This document shows, in pieces, positions 23,573-34,536 of a stretch of DNA of 64,000 nucleotides. The stretch's first letter is position 1. Each line of letters begins with the position of its first letter. The DNA is from Macrotrachela quadricornifera (taxonomy: Eukaryota > Rotifera > Eurotatoria > Philodinida > Philodinidae). Position numbers and translations under genes: made by a program. The stretch covers positions 49,021 to 113,020 of the forward strand of contig JAJEKB010021807.1 of assembly GCA_022393335.1 (NCBI GenBank), read 5' to 3'. The notes beneath the pieces were generated by a model. That model saw only the letters and a list, made by a program, of their open reading frames with translations. It was not told the origin of the DNA and made no database searches.

Positions 23573-23583
23573 TTTATATATAA
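23573..23583 (-). promoter_or_regulatory. TATA-like box of the small peptide gene
   Basis: TTATATATAAA on the minus strand, about 95 bp upstream of the ATG at 23481. The spacing resembles that of the TATA box of the other cysteine-rich gene at 43902. Weak evidence in AT-rich DNA. Confidence 0.3.
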
Positions 23584-24534
23584 CTATATGATAAAGATTA
23601 AAGATAAATTGTTTAAGATAATAAAATATGAAAATGATGAAACAGAATAAAAGTCAATGAATAGATTGAAATAAAAATAATTTCGTGGGAAAAAAATGCA
23701 CCATTACAAAAATCAGTCATACTATAGAAGTATAAGATAATAAGATATAATCTATATAAATGAAATTATTCAAATATTAATGGATTATTTTGTTTGATCT
23801 GTATTGATTAGACCATTTTTGTTTTCTCTTCTAAATCAATTAAATGAGTTAAAATTTTCTTAAATAAATTAGTAAAACATTTGAAGATTTGTTGAATAAA
23901 ATGATAGAATTATTTATTTTCAATTCGATGTAAATTCTTAATATATGAATAGATTTTAACTTGAATAGTTGTTAAAAATATTAAATTCAATCTTTAGCAA
24001 TAATATATTTGAGATCATTATCATTAATATAGATAGAATGATTTTTTATTATTGATAATTAATGTTTATATAATGAACATAAAAGAATAAAGATGAATGA
24101 ATTAAATATAATATTTGTTTATTTTTATCAGTAGGCTAAAGTTTTTCATTTTTAGTGATATTCTCTAATATATGAATATGTGTCATTAATATTTATTTTA
24201 TTCTTCATAAGTACTAATTCATTACTTTGTTAAACACTATTAATATATCAGATATTTCTATAGATAAATCTCTTATGAAATTATTATATTCTAATTGATA
24301 AACAACATAATCAAATTTTTCTCTCTCAAAGTGTATTTTATTTTAAAGTTTATTCTTTTTATTTATTTCTAATTGTTGAATTGTTTCATTCTATCATATA
24401 AATTCGATTTTTATCGAATCATAGTACTTAAATATCTCATAGTTAAAATAGCTAATTTAGGATAGATAAACTGGAACATATTCTTCGACGTAATATGAAC
24501 TATGGAATGAATGAATGAAGAAATGGTTATAAAT
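23584..24534. other. Very AT-rich intergenic, no gene seen
   Basis: Nearly all A/T with no frame of useful length. Confidence 0.5.
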
Positions 24535-24760
24535 CAGAGATGTCCATCGCGATGCCGTTAGCTTTTCTACGAAAGAGATTTCCTGTATATAATCTCAATG
24601 TTAATGTGTGATGCACGATAAGTCTTGAAGAATCTGATTGATTGTCATGATCAATTTTAGTATAAACTGGTCACAGCCTTGAACAATTCAATTTTTTTTA
24701 AAAATATTATGGCGATACTGATTATATTTTGACGTCGCGTTGCGGTACTAGTAGGAGTAC
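24535..24760 (+). mobile_element. MITE, CAGAGATGTCCAT family, copy 3
   Basis: Starts CAGAGATGTCCATCGCGATG and runs through the family core TAGTATAAACTGGTCACAGCC. The right end is eroded: no matching inverted terminus is seen, and homology fades by about 24760. Confidence 0.7.
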
Positions 24761-25794
24761 CATTTTTGCCTCATAGGTTTAAGTTATATTTATTTTCTAA
24801 GGATGGTGTATACAGAAGTTTGTGCAGAATTTCATTCTCTTTCAAATAAGACTATTTTCAAGCTGACGAGCACATTTTTATGTTACCTTTTTGTCTTAAT
24901 TCAACATTGCTCTGCAGTAAAAATTAAGTTAAAATCGAGTTAAAATCAGGTTTGAACGGTCCAATGGAAACCACTAATTGATGTTCCAAATGAAATAAAA
25001 ATGAGATAGAAAGATTCGCCGTCTCATTCTGCATCGTTTCATATGGATCTTCGATGAATTTAAGGATGGGCCGATTCGTGTTCTTATACACCCCCGTCCA
25101 TTAGATTTGTTTGAGAAAAATTGAGTCTTCTAAAGCTCATTAATGAGAGACCTCCTCAATATATGTATTTAACTAAAGAACACTTTTCAATTTATTAAAA
25201 GCAAAGTGTACTTCGTGCACTCTGTTTTCTGGAATAAGTGTGAAACAGCGTGTATTTCGGAATCAGTAGGCGTTCTGTACATTTTGCTTCGGCTTGGTAC
25301 ATTTGCTATTAGAAATACTAAAGCTAAGGACAACCTATATTTTAACCATGTTAGTTTGGCAATGAGAGCTTTAATTTGATCGAAATATATTCCATTTTCC
25401 CCACGAACAGTACAAACATTTCGATTGTATAAGCTATCTACAAAAGTTAATTATGCTCAAATTGCTTCAGAAAAGTTCTGTTTAGAGATGTATTGAGATT
25501 GAGAAACTTGATCGGTCTCAATCTCAGATTTTGAACATTTTTAATTTTATTATAATATTGAATATTGATTACATATCTTCTTAGACAATAAGCTATATGA
25601 ATTCACAATAACTATTACGATAAATATAAGCCAAGATTAAAAGAATATTGAACATAAAAAGCAAAGAAATAATTGTTATTATTAAATAAAATACATTAGT
25701 GTATTCTTTATTCGATACAAATATCATTAAATAATCGACGAAACTATTTTCTATTTGTTCTAAATGAAAAAATAATATAAAAATAATATTATTT
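24761..25794. other. Intergenic, no gene seen
   Basis: AT-rich spacer 3' of the large receptor gene. No gene or clear repeat recognised. Confidence 0.4.
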
Positions 25795-28700
25795 TCATAA
25801 AAATAAAATTACTAACGGATTTTGTCGAATTTGTAATCGTGTTTGTAACGTTGTTCTATATCTCTTAACAGTTGTATGAAGTTCTGTCTTATATAATTTT
25901 GATGGTAAAACAAATATAACAAGACAAAGCATTGATGGGAGAAATGAAACAAAATATCCAATAAGATATAACCATGGATTTTGAGTTGATTCAATACAAC
26001 CTGAAATAAATGATATAATTAAACGTGGTAAAGCAAGAATAGTTAAAAGTATTGGAGCTATTAATAGATGATGATGACGTTGAAGTTGTTGTAATAATAA
26101 AGAACGATGACGGGATTCTGTATTTTCAATATGTGTTTTTTGTCTAGCTGTCATTACAATAATAATAATAGCTGAAATAATATTAGTAAGAAATGGTATA
26201 AAAAAATGAAATATATGAATGAATTTATCATAAAATTGAATATTAGATGGATAAGTAAGAATACACCAAATACGTTTTTCATCATCATTATCATTACTAT
26301 TTAAAAGACGTCGATAAATTGGATCATGAATAGTTGTTGAAATCATAAAAATAATTAATATAATAATCATATATTTAGCTACTTTTATACTTTTTTTTTT
26401 ATTAAATTTTGGTCCTTTAATTGCATTAATTGCTCTTTCTGTAGCAGCACATGCATTTAACCATTTATCCATATATAAACAAATTCTTAATATAAAATCA
26501 ATTGAATGACATTGAATATTAAGAAATGAATGATTTGTAATATATGACATTTGTGTTATAAGTAGTATTAAGTATTTTAATAAAAAGATAATTGAAATAA
26601 TTATAGTTGTTATTGATGTTCCTAATAAATATAAACCAAATCCAACATTTTGTGTTTCTTTATTAATAAATATAACTAATGATAAAATTCCATTAACAAA
26701 ACCTATAATAAACATAATTATTGTTAATGATAAACTAAATTTAATAATAAATGATTGATAATTAATATTAATATTTGGTTGAATATGATAACCTAATATT
26801 CCATCAAGTGATAAATCAAATATATTTGAAGTAAATTCACATCTTATTCCATAAGTACATTTTGGACAAATACACATTGATGTTTGTGGACAAGTTGAAT
26901 TATCTTGTAAACATTGTGCACCATGTTCACAATTACTTAAACCAAAACAATCATGTTTAATTAATGGATTAAATTCAAAACAATTGGATAGGCGATTTTT
27001 ACCAAATTCATAACAAAAGCAAAAATGAGTTTGATCATAAAAACAAGATAATAATGGTGTATTATTTCTTTGACATGGTAAATGATAATATTTAATTCGA
27101 CGAATAAGATGATAATTAATTATAGTTTCATTAAATATTTGGTTTATATGTTTACAATGATCCGATGAATCAATTCTTTTTGATATATTTATTCTTTGAT
27201 TCGATGTCTTTTCAACAGTAATTAAATAATAATAATAATTATTAAAAAGTTCAATAAAAGCAATATGAAATGGACGTGACCAACGAATACTAATTGAATT
27301 TTGATTAAGAGGAATATTTTTAAAAGTAGAACCATTTTCTGGTGGACCATTATCAATAACTCGAATAAAATGAATTAACATAACATTTGGTAAAATAATA
27401 TTTTTATCAAATGATAAAATAATTTCATTATCAATTATTTCACATCGTTTTCCACTAAAACCTTTTGGACAAATACATATAAATTTTTCATTAAATATTA
27501 AATATTCATCAATAGGTATACATTGACCACCATTTAAACATGTCGAATTTTCATTAGATTGACAAATTGTATGTTTCAATAAACAACGATAACTCCATTT
27601 ATTTAAAGGACAAATACAAATTGATCGATTATTTGCTGAAATTCCAATACATAGTGAATCAGATGAACACATACATTTATAAGATATATTACAAAATTTT
27701 CCAGACCAACCAGAATTACATTGACAAAAACTAAGATTTTTTTTATTATTAAAATATTTAATACAATGACCATGATGACAAGTTTTATCTGAACATATTT
27801 CAATTGTATTCATAATAGGTGGAATATTAAGCTGAAGAGATATACGTTCGACAGGTAAAAATGGATAATTAAGTGGAAGAAATAAACTTCCACGATATTT
27901 AAATAAAATTTTTTCATATATATCAATATGAATAAAATAATTTTTTGTTAAATTTTTTGGTCGAGTTGAATAAAGTAAATAAATATTATATTTAACTTTA
28001 CAATGTTCAACATAAATATAAGTTAATTGTTGAGATGAATGAATTATTCTTTCATTTGTATCATCCATAAGGGAGATTATTATTGAAAATAATGTTTTTC
28101 GAGAATCAGAATATGTTTGAAATTTTAATGTTAAACTAACACGTTCATTTTGATATTGACATTGTAAACCATAATAACTAGGTGGACAAAGACAAACTAT
28201 TCGAGTATTATTATTTAACCAATTTTGTAAAGGTAAACCACGATGACAATATTGATCAGATTTATCAATTATTTCAACTGAATTAATATGTTTCATTTCA
28301 TCTTCAACAATTGATTCTTTTAATTTATCCACAGAAAAATCTACAATTGGCATTTTCTCCAAATCATTGGGACGTCGACAAAGAAATTCTTGAACATCAG
28401 TACGATTTGATGTATAAAATGGAAGACAAACAGAATTCAAAGGACCAGTTGCCTTTAGACTTTGATTACATATTGGTTCATAATCTTCATACATACATTG
28501 CTGTAAGCCATAGCACCGAGCAGTAGATGCTATACAAGATGGAAATGTATCATTCTTACAATAAAAATCGTACACACTTGGTTGATGATTATTTGATCGA
28601 CATAATTTTGGTTCATCAGTAGCACCAACACAATCAATATAACCATCATTTGCTTTTGAAATAGGTAAACACATTAGTTTATATGTATTAGGTGAAATAC

Positions 28701-30561
28701 AAATATGATGATGTGATGGACATTTTAATAATGGATATAAATCACAATCAACTTCATCAGCTCCATTAAAACAATTCCAAAATCCATCACATCGTGTATA
28801 TGTATTATCACATTGCCAATATCCACATTCACTTTCATCAGTTTCATTTTGACCATCAATATTAATTGGTAATAATTCTGTAAAACCATCACAAATTGTT
28901 GAAAATGATATATGTTTTTTCTTATAATGTTCAATTGTATATTCATCATCACATAAACCATATTCATCTGAAATACAATCACATTTACCATCGCCGATCT
29001 TTCGTAAAGGTAAACATTGACTTCCTTGTGCACATTTGAAAAACATTTTCGATCCAATTGTAGGACAACTACCGTTGATTGGTGAACAATGTTCGTCATC
29101 TTCATAATCACAATCATTTTTACCATCACATAGACGAGATCTTGAAATACATTTTGAAGAATTTGTGCATCGATACATTGTCGCATAATTACAAATATTT
29201 GAATTATTATATTCAATTGTATTACAATGATAAAAATCACGATCGAATGCTATAACATACCTGGTTAATCTACTAAATCTTGTATCGATTGAAAGTTGAA
29301 ATGGAAAATCTTGTGAACGACGACATATTATATTATTAAATTTAAGTAATGTTCTATTAGGATAGAATCCACCACAAAGATTCTCATTGTAACAAACATA
29401 AGTAGGAGCATGCGTATTCATCGAACGTAGAAGAGACATTTTATCATAAGCTACGTACATATGACCAAAGGCAAGTGGTCCATCAGGCATGACAAGTAGA
29501 TCTGGACATGTTTCATTCATTATTTGTTTGCATATATTTCTATCAAAACATAAATTTATACATGATGAATCAGTATAACCTGTAATAGAATAAACGCATC
29601 GAAATGCTAACCAACAAATATCCGATAATGATTTGGGTGTATCAGAATCAACTGCCTTTATTAGTAAAATATTACGTGTTAATTGACATGAACTAGTTAC
29701 TATTGCACCAATGGGTCCAAAACGTGAAGGACATGAAATATCTTCACTACCGATTATCGGTTCACTAGCCCACTTTTCTGTTATTGATTTATGATGAAGA
29801 TCAATTTCATCTGATTGATCGAGACATTCGAAAGTATTTGTATCCCCATCACGAAAGAATATTGTAGATATGCATTGTCCATTATCACATTGACGTTCAT
29901 TTTCATCACATTCTTGAGTTTCAATTAGCCAACAATTAACTTCATCTATTGCATTATTTAAACAATCAATACGTCCATCACATACTTCACTCCAATCAAG
30001 ACATATTGATGAAGAACCACGATTACATTCTAAATGAATATAACATGTTAAATTAGTAGGTTCATAATATTGTTGATAAAAATCATAAATAATATCATTT
30101 AATGATAAATAATCATTATTTTGATTAATATCTAATTCATATTGACATAATGATCCAAATTTTGGTAATGTACAATTGTAATATAATTCTGTTTCCATTG
30201 AAGATAATTTTTGATTTAAATATATTTGATATCGTTCAATAACATCCATTGGTGCTGACCATTTATATAATTGTTGACTTGTTATATTTTCTTTTGAAAG
30301 GTGAGAAAAAGTATATGTTTGATTGTGATTTGGTTCGACAATTTTCCATATTGTTGGCCATTCCGTTAAACAATAAGAAATAATCTCATGGAAATTATTT
30401 TCTTTTTTAATATCAGCAAAAATATAAAGACAATTATAATGAAAATCAATATCACTTTTATTATTATTGTTTATTTCATCTGTTAGATGAAGATTAATTT
30501 GAATTGAATTTGTTGTTGAATATAATAAAAACAAGTAGAAGAAAATCTTTATGAAGTGCAT
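25795..30561 (-). CDS. LDLa/EGF/7TM receptor, 1588 aa, intact
   Basis: An uninterrupted single-exon gene. Residues 1-19 are a signal peptide. The ectodomain has LDL-receptor class A modules at about 173-210 and 218-252 and several more from about 455 to 700, several with the Ca-binding CDGxxDC...DE-x2-C pattern (for example CDGRIDCLNNAIDEVNC). EGF-like modules follow at about 790-1240 (CICPKGFSGKRC, CQCNSGWSGKFC). A rhodopsin-like 7TM domain occupies about 1272-1555: loop cysteines at 1351 and 1433, and ATERA near 1374 where DRY is expected. This is the architecture of LDLa-containing leucine-rich-repeat-free receptors seen in lophotrochozoans. It probably senses a large extracellular ligand at the cell surface. 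A broken paralog lies at 49368-58841. Codon use is strongly AT-biased like the surrounding DNA. Confidence 0.85.
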   Translation of the reverse strand: MHFIKIFFYLFLLYSTTNSIQINLHLTDEINNNNKSDIDFHYNCLYIFADIKKENNFHEIISYCLTEWPTIWKIVEPNHNQTYTFSHLSKENITSQQLYKWSAPMDVIERYQIYLNQKLSSMETELYYNCTLPKFGSLCQYELDINQNNDYLSLNDIIYDFYQQYYEPTNLTCYIHLECNRGSSSICLDWSEVCDGRIDCLNNAIDEVNCWLIETQECDENERQCDNGQCISTIFFRDGDTNTFECLDQSDEIDLHHKSITEKWASEPIIGSEDISCPSRFGPIGAIVTSSCQLTRNILLIKAVDSDTPKSLSDICWLAFRCVYSITGYTDSSCINLCFDRNICKQIMNETCPDLLVMPDGPLAFGHMYVAYDKMSLLRSMNTHAPTYVCYNENLCGGFYPNRTLLKFNNIICRRSQDFPFQLSIDTRFSRLTRYVIAFDRDFYHCNTIEYNNSNICNYATMYRCTNSSKCISRSRLCDGKNDCDYEDDEHCSPINGSCPTIGSKMFFKCAQGSQCLPLRKIGDGKCDCISDEYGLCDDEYTIEHYKKKHISFSTICDGFTELLPINIDGQNETDESECGYWQCDNTYTRCDGFWNCFNGADEVDCDLYPLLKCPSHHHICISPNTYKLMCLPISKANDGYIDCVGATDEPKLCRSNNHQPSVYDFYCKNDTFPSCIASTARCYGLQQCMYEDYEPICNQSLKATGPLNSVCLPFYTSNRTDVQEFLCRRPNDLEKMPIVDFSVDKLKESIVEDEMKHINSVEIIDKSDQYCHRGLPLQNWLNNNTRIVCLCPPSYYGLQCQYQNERVSLTLKFQTYSDSRKTLFSIIISLMDDTNERIIHSSQQLTYIYVEHCKVKYNIYLLYSTRPKNLTKNYFIHIDIYEKILFKYRGSLFLPLNYPFLPVERISLQLNIPPIMNTIEICSDKTCHHGHCIKYFNNKKNLSFCQCNSGWSGKFCNISYKCMCSSDSLCIGISANNRSICICPLNKWSYRCLLKHTICQSNENSTCLNGGQCIPIDEYLIFNEKFICICPKGFSGKRCEIIDNEIILSFDKNIILPNVMLIHFIRVIDNGPPENGSTFKNIPLNQNSISIRWSRPFHIAFIELFNNYYYYLITVEKTSNQRINISKRIDSSDHCKHINQIFNETIINYHLIRRIKYYHLPCQRNNTPLLSCFYDQTHFCFCYEFGKNRLSNCFEFNPLIKHDCFGLSNCEHGAQCLQDNSTCPQTSMCICPKCTYGIRCEFTSNIFDLSLDGILGYHIQPNININYQSFIIKFSLSLTIIMFIIGFVNGILSLVIFINKETQNVGFGLYLLGTSITTIIISIIFLLKYLILLITQMSYITNHSFLNIQCHSIDFILRICLYMDKWLNACAATERAINAIKGPKFNKKKSIKVAKYMIIILIIFMISTTIHDPIYRRLLNSNDNDDEKRIWCILTYPSNIQFYDKFIHIFHFFIPFLTNIISAIIIIVMTARQKTHIENTESRHRSLLLQQLQRHHHLLIAPILLTILALPRLIISFISGCIESTQNPWLYLIGYFVSFLPSMLCLVIFVLPSKLYKTELHTTVKRYRTTLQTRLQIRQNPLVILFL

Positions 30562-30927
30562 TTTTCAGTTTTTTAGTGCTTGTGAATGAATGCAGTTTAT
30601 GAACAGTTGCAAGTGTTATGTTTGACAAATAAGATATTTTTTTAAAACAGATCATGATTTTGATACTAATGAAAACAATTTGTTCCTGTATCCTGTGTTA
30701 AAAACTTCAACATGTTCAATATATTCTTGAAAGATGATGTTGCAAAAATTTTGCCTTGTCATTGTTTTAAACGGAACTAACTCTTAACATAGAAAACAAA
30801 ATTTTTTCTTTTACGTCAACATGATGTCAACATTTTTATTTCTCATACAGATACTTTAATAAATATTTCATATGAAATCGACAATCTACGTCAATGAAAT
30901 TACACAATAAAAATTATAATTAACTAA
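30562..30927. other. 5' flank of the receptor gene
   Basis: AT-rich; no clear promoter element or gene. Confidence 0.4.
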
Positions 30928-31376
30928 CGAGGAAACCTCTCCAAGTGACACCCTCTGTTTAGACTCGTATTTTGTCTATACGTACAACTCATAGCGTAGA
31001 TAAGAGCCTTAAAAGAATTCGTGCCCAAAGCCTGTTGTTGTTAAGATGTTGCGTTTTTAAGGTATTGAGATAACCCACTGCCGTGGTTCTCTCAGAAACA
31101 TGAGAAAAACTCATTTTAGAATTTCGATTTGAAACTTTCTATAGAGAAAGCTCTCATTGAGAGTAGATTATTGTGAAAGTTTCAGACCTGTTCCTTGTTC
31201 CTATCCTAAGATAATCTATTTTCACTTGTAGAAGCAAGTTTTGCTGTTCTTATTTGTCATTAGAAGTATTCAGAAAAGCCGGAACTCTTACAATAAACCA
31301 CTCTCATTGATACCTCTCTCTATACAAAGTTTCAAGTCGAAATTCTAAAATGAGTTTTTCTGATATCCCTGAGAAG

Positions 31377-31933
31377 TAGGGTCCGGCGGAGCTATCCCGC
31401 TCCGGAACCCGTCCGGAACGGGATCGGGACGGGTATCTCTGTTAAAAAATGGGATCGGGACTACGAATTCCGAGTAGGGGTGTAAGTCGATACTTCAATT
31501 AGCGGCGGCTCGAGGTTTTTAGGAGCTTTTTACAAAAATCCCCGCAGTTTTGAGAAATTTTCTAAAACATAAAGGGAAAATGATACTATAGAACGTTCTT
31601 ATTGGGAATTAGATGAGAAGAATCATAAAAACTTATCCGGAATACCGAAAATATTCAGAAATTCAGCATTTTGTTTATATGATGGCGGTGGCAGCGGCAC
31701 GATTTTTTCTCTATAAATCGCCGGCGACGGTAGCTCAGTCGGTCGGCTTACATCTTTAATCCTGAGGAAATACTGTGATGGGTTTTAAGTATGGGTGAGT
31801 CGTATTCACAGAAAATAGTAACGGTATCGAAAATCCCGAAAAATATTTTGCCGGGATCAGGATGGAGACGGGTTTCTGTCAAGTGAGAAGCGATCGGGAT
31901 CGGGACGGAAAAACCCGTTCCCGCCGCACCCTA
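31377..31933. mobile_element. Nested hAT-like element, TSD CTGAG(A/G)AG
   Basis: Ends TAGGGTCCGGCGG and CCGCCGCACCCTA are inverted repeats. The flanks CTGAGAAG (31369-31376) and CTGAGGAG (31934-31941) match at 7 of 8 bases. It is inserted inside the foldback element, hence younger. The ends are rich in CGGGATCGGGACGGG-type words. It contains a tRNA-like segment at 31722-31806. Confidence 0.75.
31722..31806 (+). other. tRNA-like / SINE-like segment
   Basis: GGTAGCTCAGTCGGTCGGC resembles a tRNA D-arm and pol III A box. About 40 bases later GGGTTTTAAGTATGGG resembles a decayed T-arm/B box (GGGTTCGAATCCC). The acceptor stem does not pair well and the anticodon arm is unclear, so this is not called as a functional tRNA. 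Confidence 0.3.
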
Positions 31934-33293
31934 CTGAGGAGACCATGGTAGTGAGTTATCCCTATACCTTAAAAACGCAACATCTCAACAACAACAACAT
32001 GCTTTGAGCATGAACTCTTTTAGGGATCTTATCTACGCTATGAGTCCTACCTATAGGCACAATATGAGCCCAAACGGAGGGTGTCACTTTAGGAGTTTTC
32101 ATCGTAAGAGCAAACGAAGTAAATATTTGATAGATTACTATGGATTAGGAGGTACAGCTCACGCACATGAGCGTGCTCTATACACCCTTGGATCCTCAAG
32201 TACTATACTATGGGGATACCTTTGGATCCCCAGTGACTATCCTAGGAGGTTCATGGACGGTCGGATTCTGTCGGATCTATATAATCTCTATAGGATCCGA
32301 CATGGTTTTTGTCGGATTCTCATCAGCCGGATTTCAGTCCAGATTTCGCCGAGATGCGTCAGAAACAGGATGAAATTCGACCAGATTCGACCGGATTTTA
32401 TTATGTTTCCGTTACATTCCGATGAAATCCGACGCGGATTTGACTAAAAATGATCGGATCTACAGGTCGGATTGAATCTTCTGAGATACTATTGGGGTAC
32501 TCTTGAGTCCTGAACCGCTATACCATAGGGATACCCTTGGGCCTTCATCTACTATGCAAGGTAGAGATTAGAGTCCTATATATTATTGGCGTATATCGTA
32601 CATCAACACTCTCACTACTTACCAACTATCATAACTTCGCATGATACAGTCTTTATTATAAAGTATTCATCGGATAAGTAGCTAAAAATTTCACAATTCT
32701 TTATGCTACAAATATTTTTTAAGCAAGTGATCGTTTCATTATGAATTTATAGGAACAATAGATGAAGGTGAGCATACAAATATCAACAAGGAACTGATTT
32801 TTGTGACCTTTTACCAGCAAAAAATAATGATACAGACGACAGCAGAAATCCAAAATCAAAGCAAACTAATCAGTTGATCCTGCTTTGAGCCTAAAAAAAT
32901 TCAAAAGATTCGCTTTCACCAAGTTTTTTGTTTTACCTACGAAAGATCTAAATTCCTTAGCTAAACAAACATTCCAACCAACCTTATAAAAATATGTTTC
33001 TTATAATGAAAAAGAGAGAATATAAATTGTATTTCATTGATCATTACAAAGGAGGCTGTTCCATATCCAAATCATACGATCAAACCAACTAATAGAAAGA
33101 TCTGTTTGAGTAGATCGCACCCAATCTGCTCAACTATCGCAACAGTTATGCTAATGACATCTGATTCTAAAAAGCACTGTAAAAAGAACTCACTATTTAA
33201 GCATTTAAATAACTGCTATTTTTTGAAAATTTAATTTATATTGATATTTTGAGAATTGTTTCTCTGAAATATTCGTTTGAATTGATTTTCTTT

Positions 33294-33560
33294 ATGCAGA
33301 TTATATTTTACCACCTGAAGGATGATCTTTTTAATAGAGATCGAAACCGGTTGTGGTTGTTATTGTTTAAACTCACCATTTGAACAATAGACTATCTGCT
33401 TCTTTTATAAAGTCAATAATATCTTTTGAACTATTCTTCGGAATCTCTAAAGATTTTGAATTTATTACATGCAGAATAATATACCACCTGATGATTGATC
33501 TCTTAAAATGGGGATCGAATTCCGGAATGTGGCAGTTTCTTGTTTAAAACTCACCCCACC
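33294..33560 (+). repeat. Direct repeats with hammerhead-like core
   Basis: Two units about 170-175 bp apart share ATGCAGA..ATA..ACCACCTGA, a short hairpin (GATC...GATC), GAA, then TTGTTTAAA(C)ACTCACC. Unit 2 has the exact CTGATGA box followed by a GATC stem and GAAT; unit 1 has CTGAAGG and GAAAC, flanked by ACCAC/GTGGT. Each unit keeps a different half of the hammerhead consensus. Confidence 0.35.
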
Positions 33561-33600
33561 CTCACCCTCACACCCTCACCCCTCACCCTCACACCCTCAA
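33546..33600 (-). repeat. C-rich telomere-like tract
   Basis: Irregular repeats of CACCCT/CACACCCT on the plus strand, i.e. TGAGGG/TGTGAGGG on the minus strand. This resembles, but does not equal, the TGTGGG unit I associate with bdelloid telomeres. Only about 55 bp. Confidence 0.4.
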
Positions 33601-34536
33601 GATAGTGAGCTGAATATTCTTTCTCACAGAATAGCCAACATTTATATATAGAATGAACGGAACACAATGAACATAAAAACTCGTGCTACTGCTGTTTTAT
33701 TGTTTGTAATTAGTCTTGAGGCACCAGGGAAGCCAACGCACAGTTGCCATATTGCATTTGCAGGGCAGTTAAGGAAACGTGTCTGCTTCTGTGTTGTTTT
33801 CAATACTAATTCTTCTAGATGATGATATGAATAAAACCTACTTTTTTGTTGCTGGACGGAAACAATTGGAAACTATGCGCAAAAGACTCCTTGCGCCAAA
33901 TGGGCGAAATCACCGAACTGAAAAGCTTTTTAATTTAGATTTCGGCTAAGGTTTTCTAGTGGGTTTTTTGAGAATTCAGAATTCTAGCAAAACTTAAAAT
34001 ACACATAATTCGATGCAGCTTTTTTCTGCTGATTTCGAACATCAAAGTGGGCGTTCTCGAAGCTTCTATCAGAGAAATGAATTTACATATATTTCCCCAC
34101 TCTGCTACTAGAAAATTCGTTTCCTGTGAAGCGATCGCAGTTTTGCGAATGACTAATATGATATTCGGATTCAACGTGAAAAACTGCGTCGAATGATGTA
34201 TAATCGAGATGGTTCACAACATCATCAGTTAGAAGAGCGAGATGAGAAAGAAACAATAGTCTTATTTTTTTATATATCCGAACAAGACTGATCGGCCTTC
34301 TCTTTTTTCTATCCACCTGCTTAGAAATTAGAGTTTAACACTCCATATTCATGATTGACACAAGCGAGCATCTCAAAGTAGGTTTTTTATTATTATTATA
34401 AGATAACGTTTTCATGTGTTGGTTGGAGGAGAAGAAAGAGTAACCTCCATTTTCTTATCAGTAACTCATGGTTGTGTAGGGTAGCGAGACAACAAAAGTG
34501 AAACAAAACATTCCACTTACTACTCTTCCATCAGAG

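Larger units (their letters stand above)
30928..32104. mobile_element. Foldback element hosting a nested insertion
   Basis: Inverted arms of about 170 bp: the left arm from 30928 includes AAGTGACACCCTC, CTCATAGCGTAGATAAGA and AAGATGTTGCGTTTTTAAGGTA, and the right arm ending at 32104 carries their complements. A second inverted pair lies inside (31098-31150 and 31313-31365, around AAAACTCATTTTAGAATTTCGA). Without the nested element at 31377-31933 it would be about 610 bp. No transposase. Confidence 0.75.
32105..34536. other. 2.4-kb repeat-rich intergenic
   Basis: No gene recognised. 32180-32600 has diverged repeats of a GGGATACCCTTGGGTCCT-like word, interrupted at about 32250-32480 by a block dense in TCGGAT/ATCCGA words. 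33294-33380 and about 33465-33560 are direct repeats with a hammerhead-like core. 33546-33600 is a CACCCT-rich tract. Confidence 0.5.

Noticed and set aside
31377..32600. Frame at 32004-32447 rich in Arg and Ser
   Set aside because: Starts in a foldback arm and continues through TCGGAT/ATCCGA repeats; repeat-driven.
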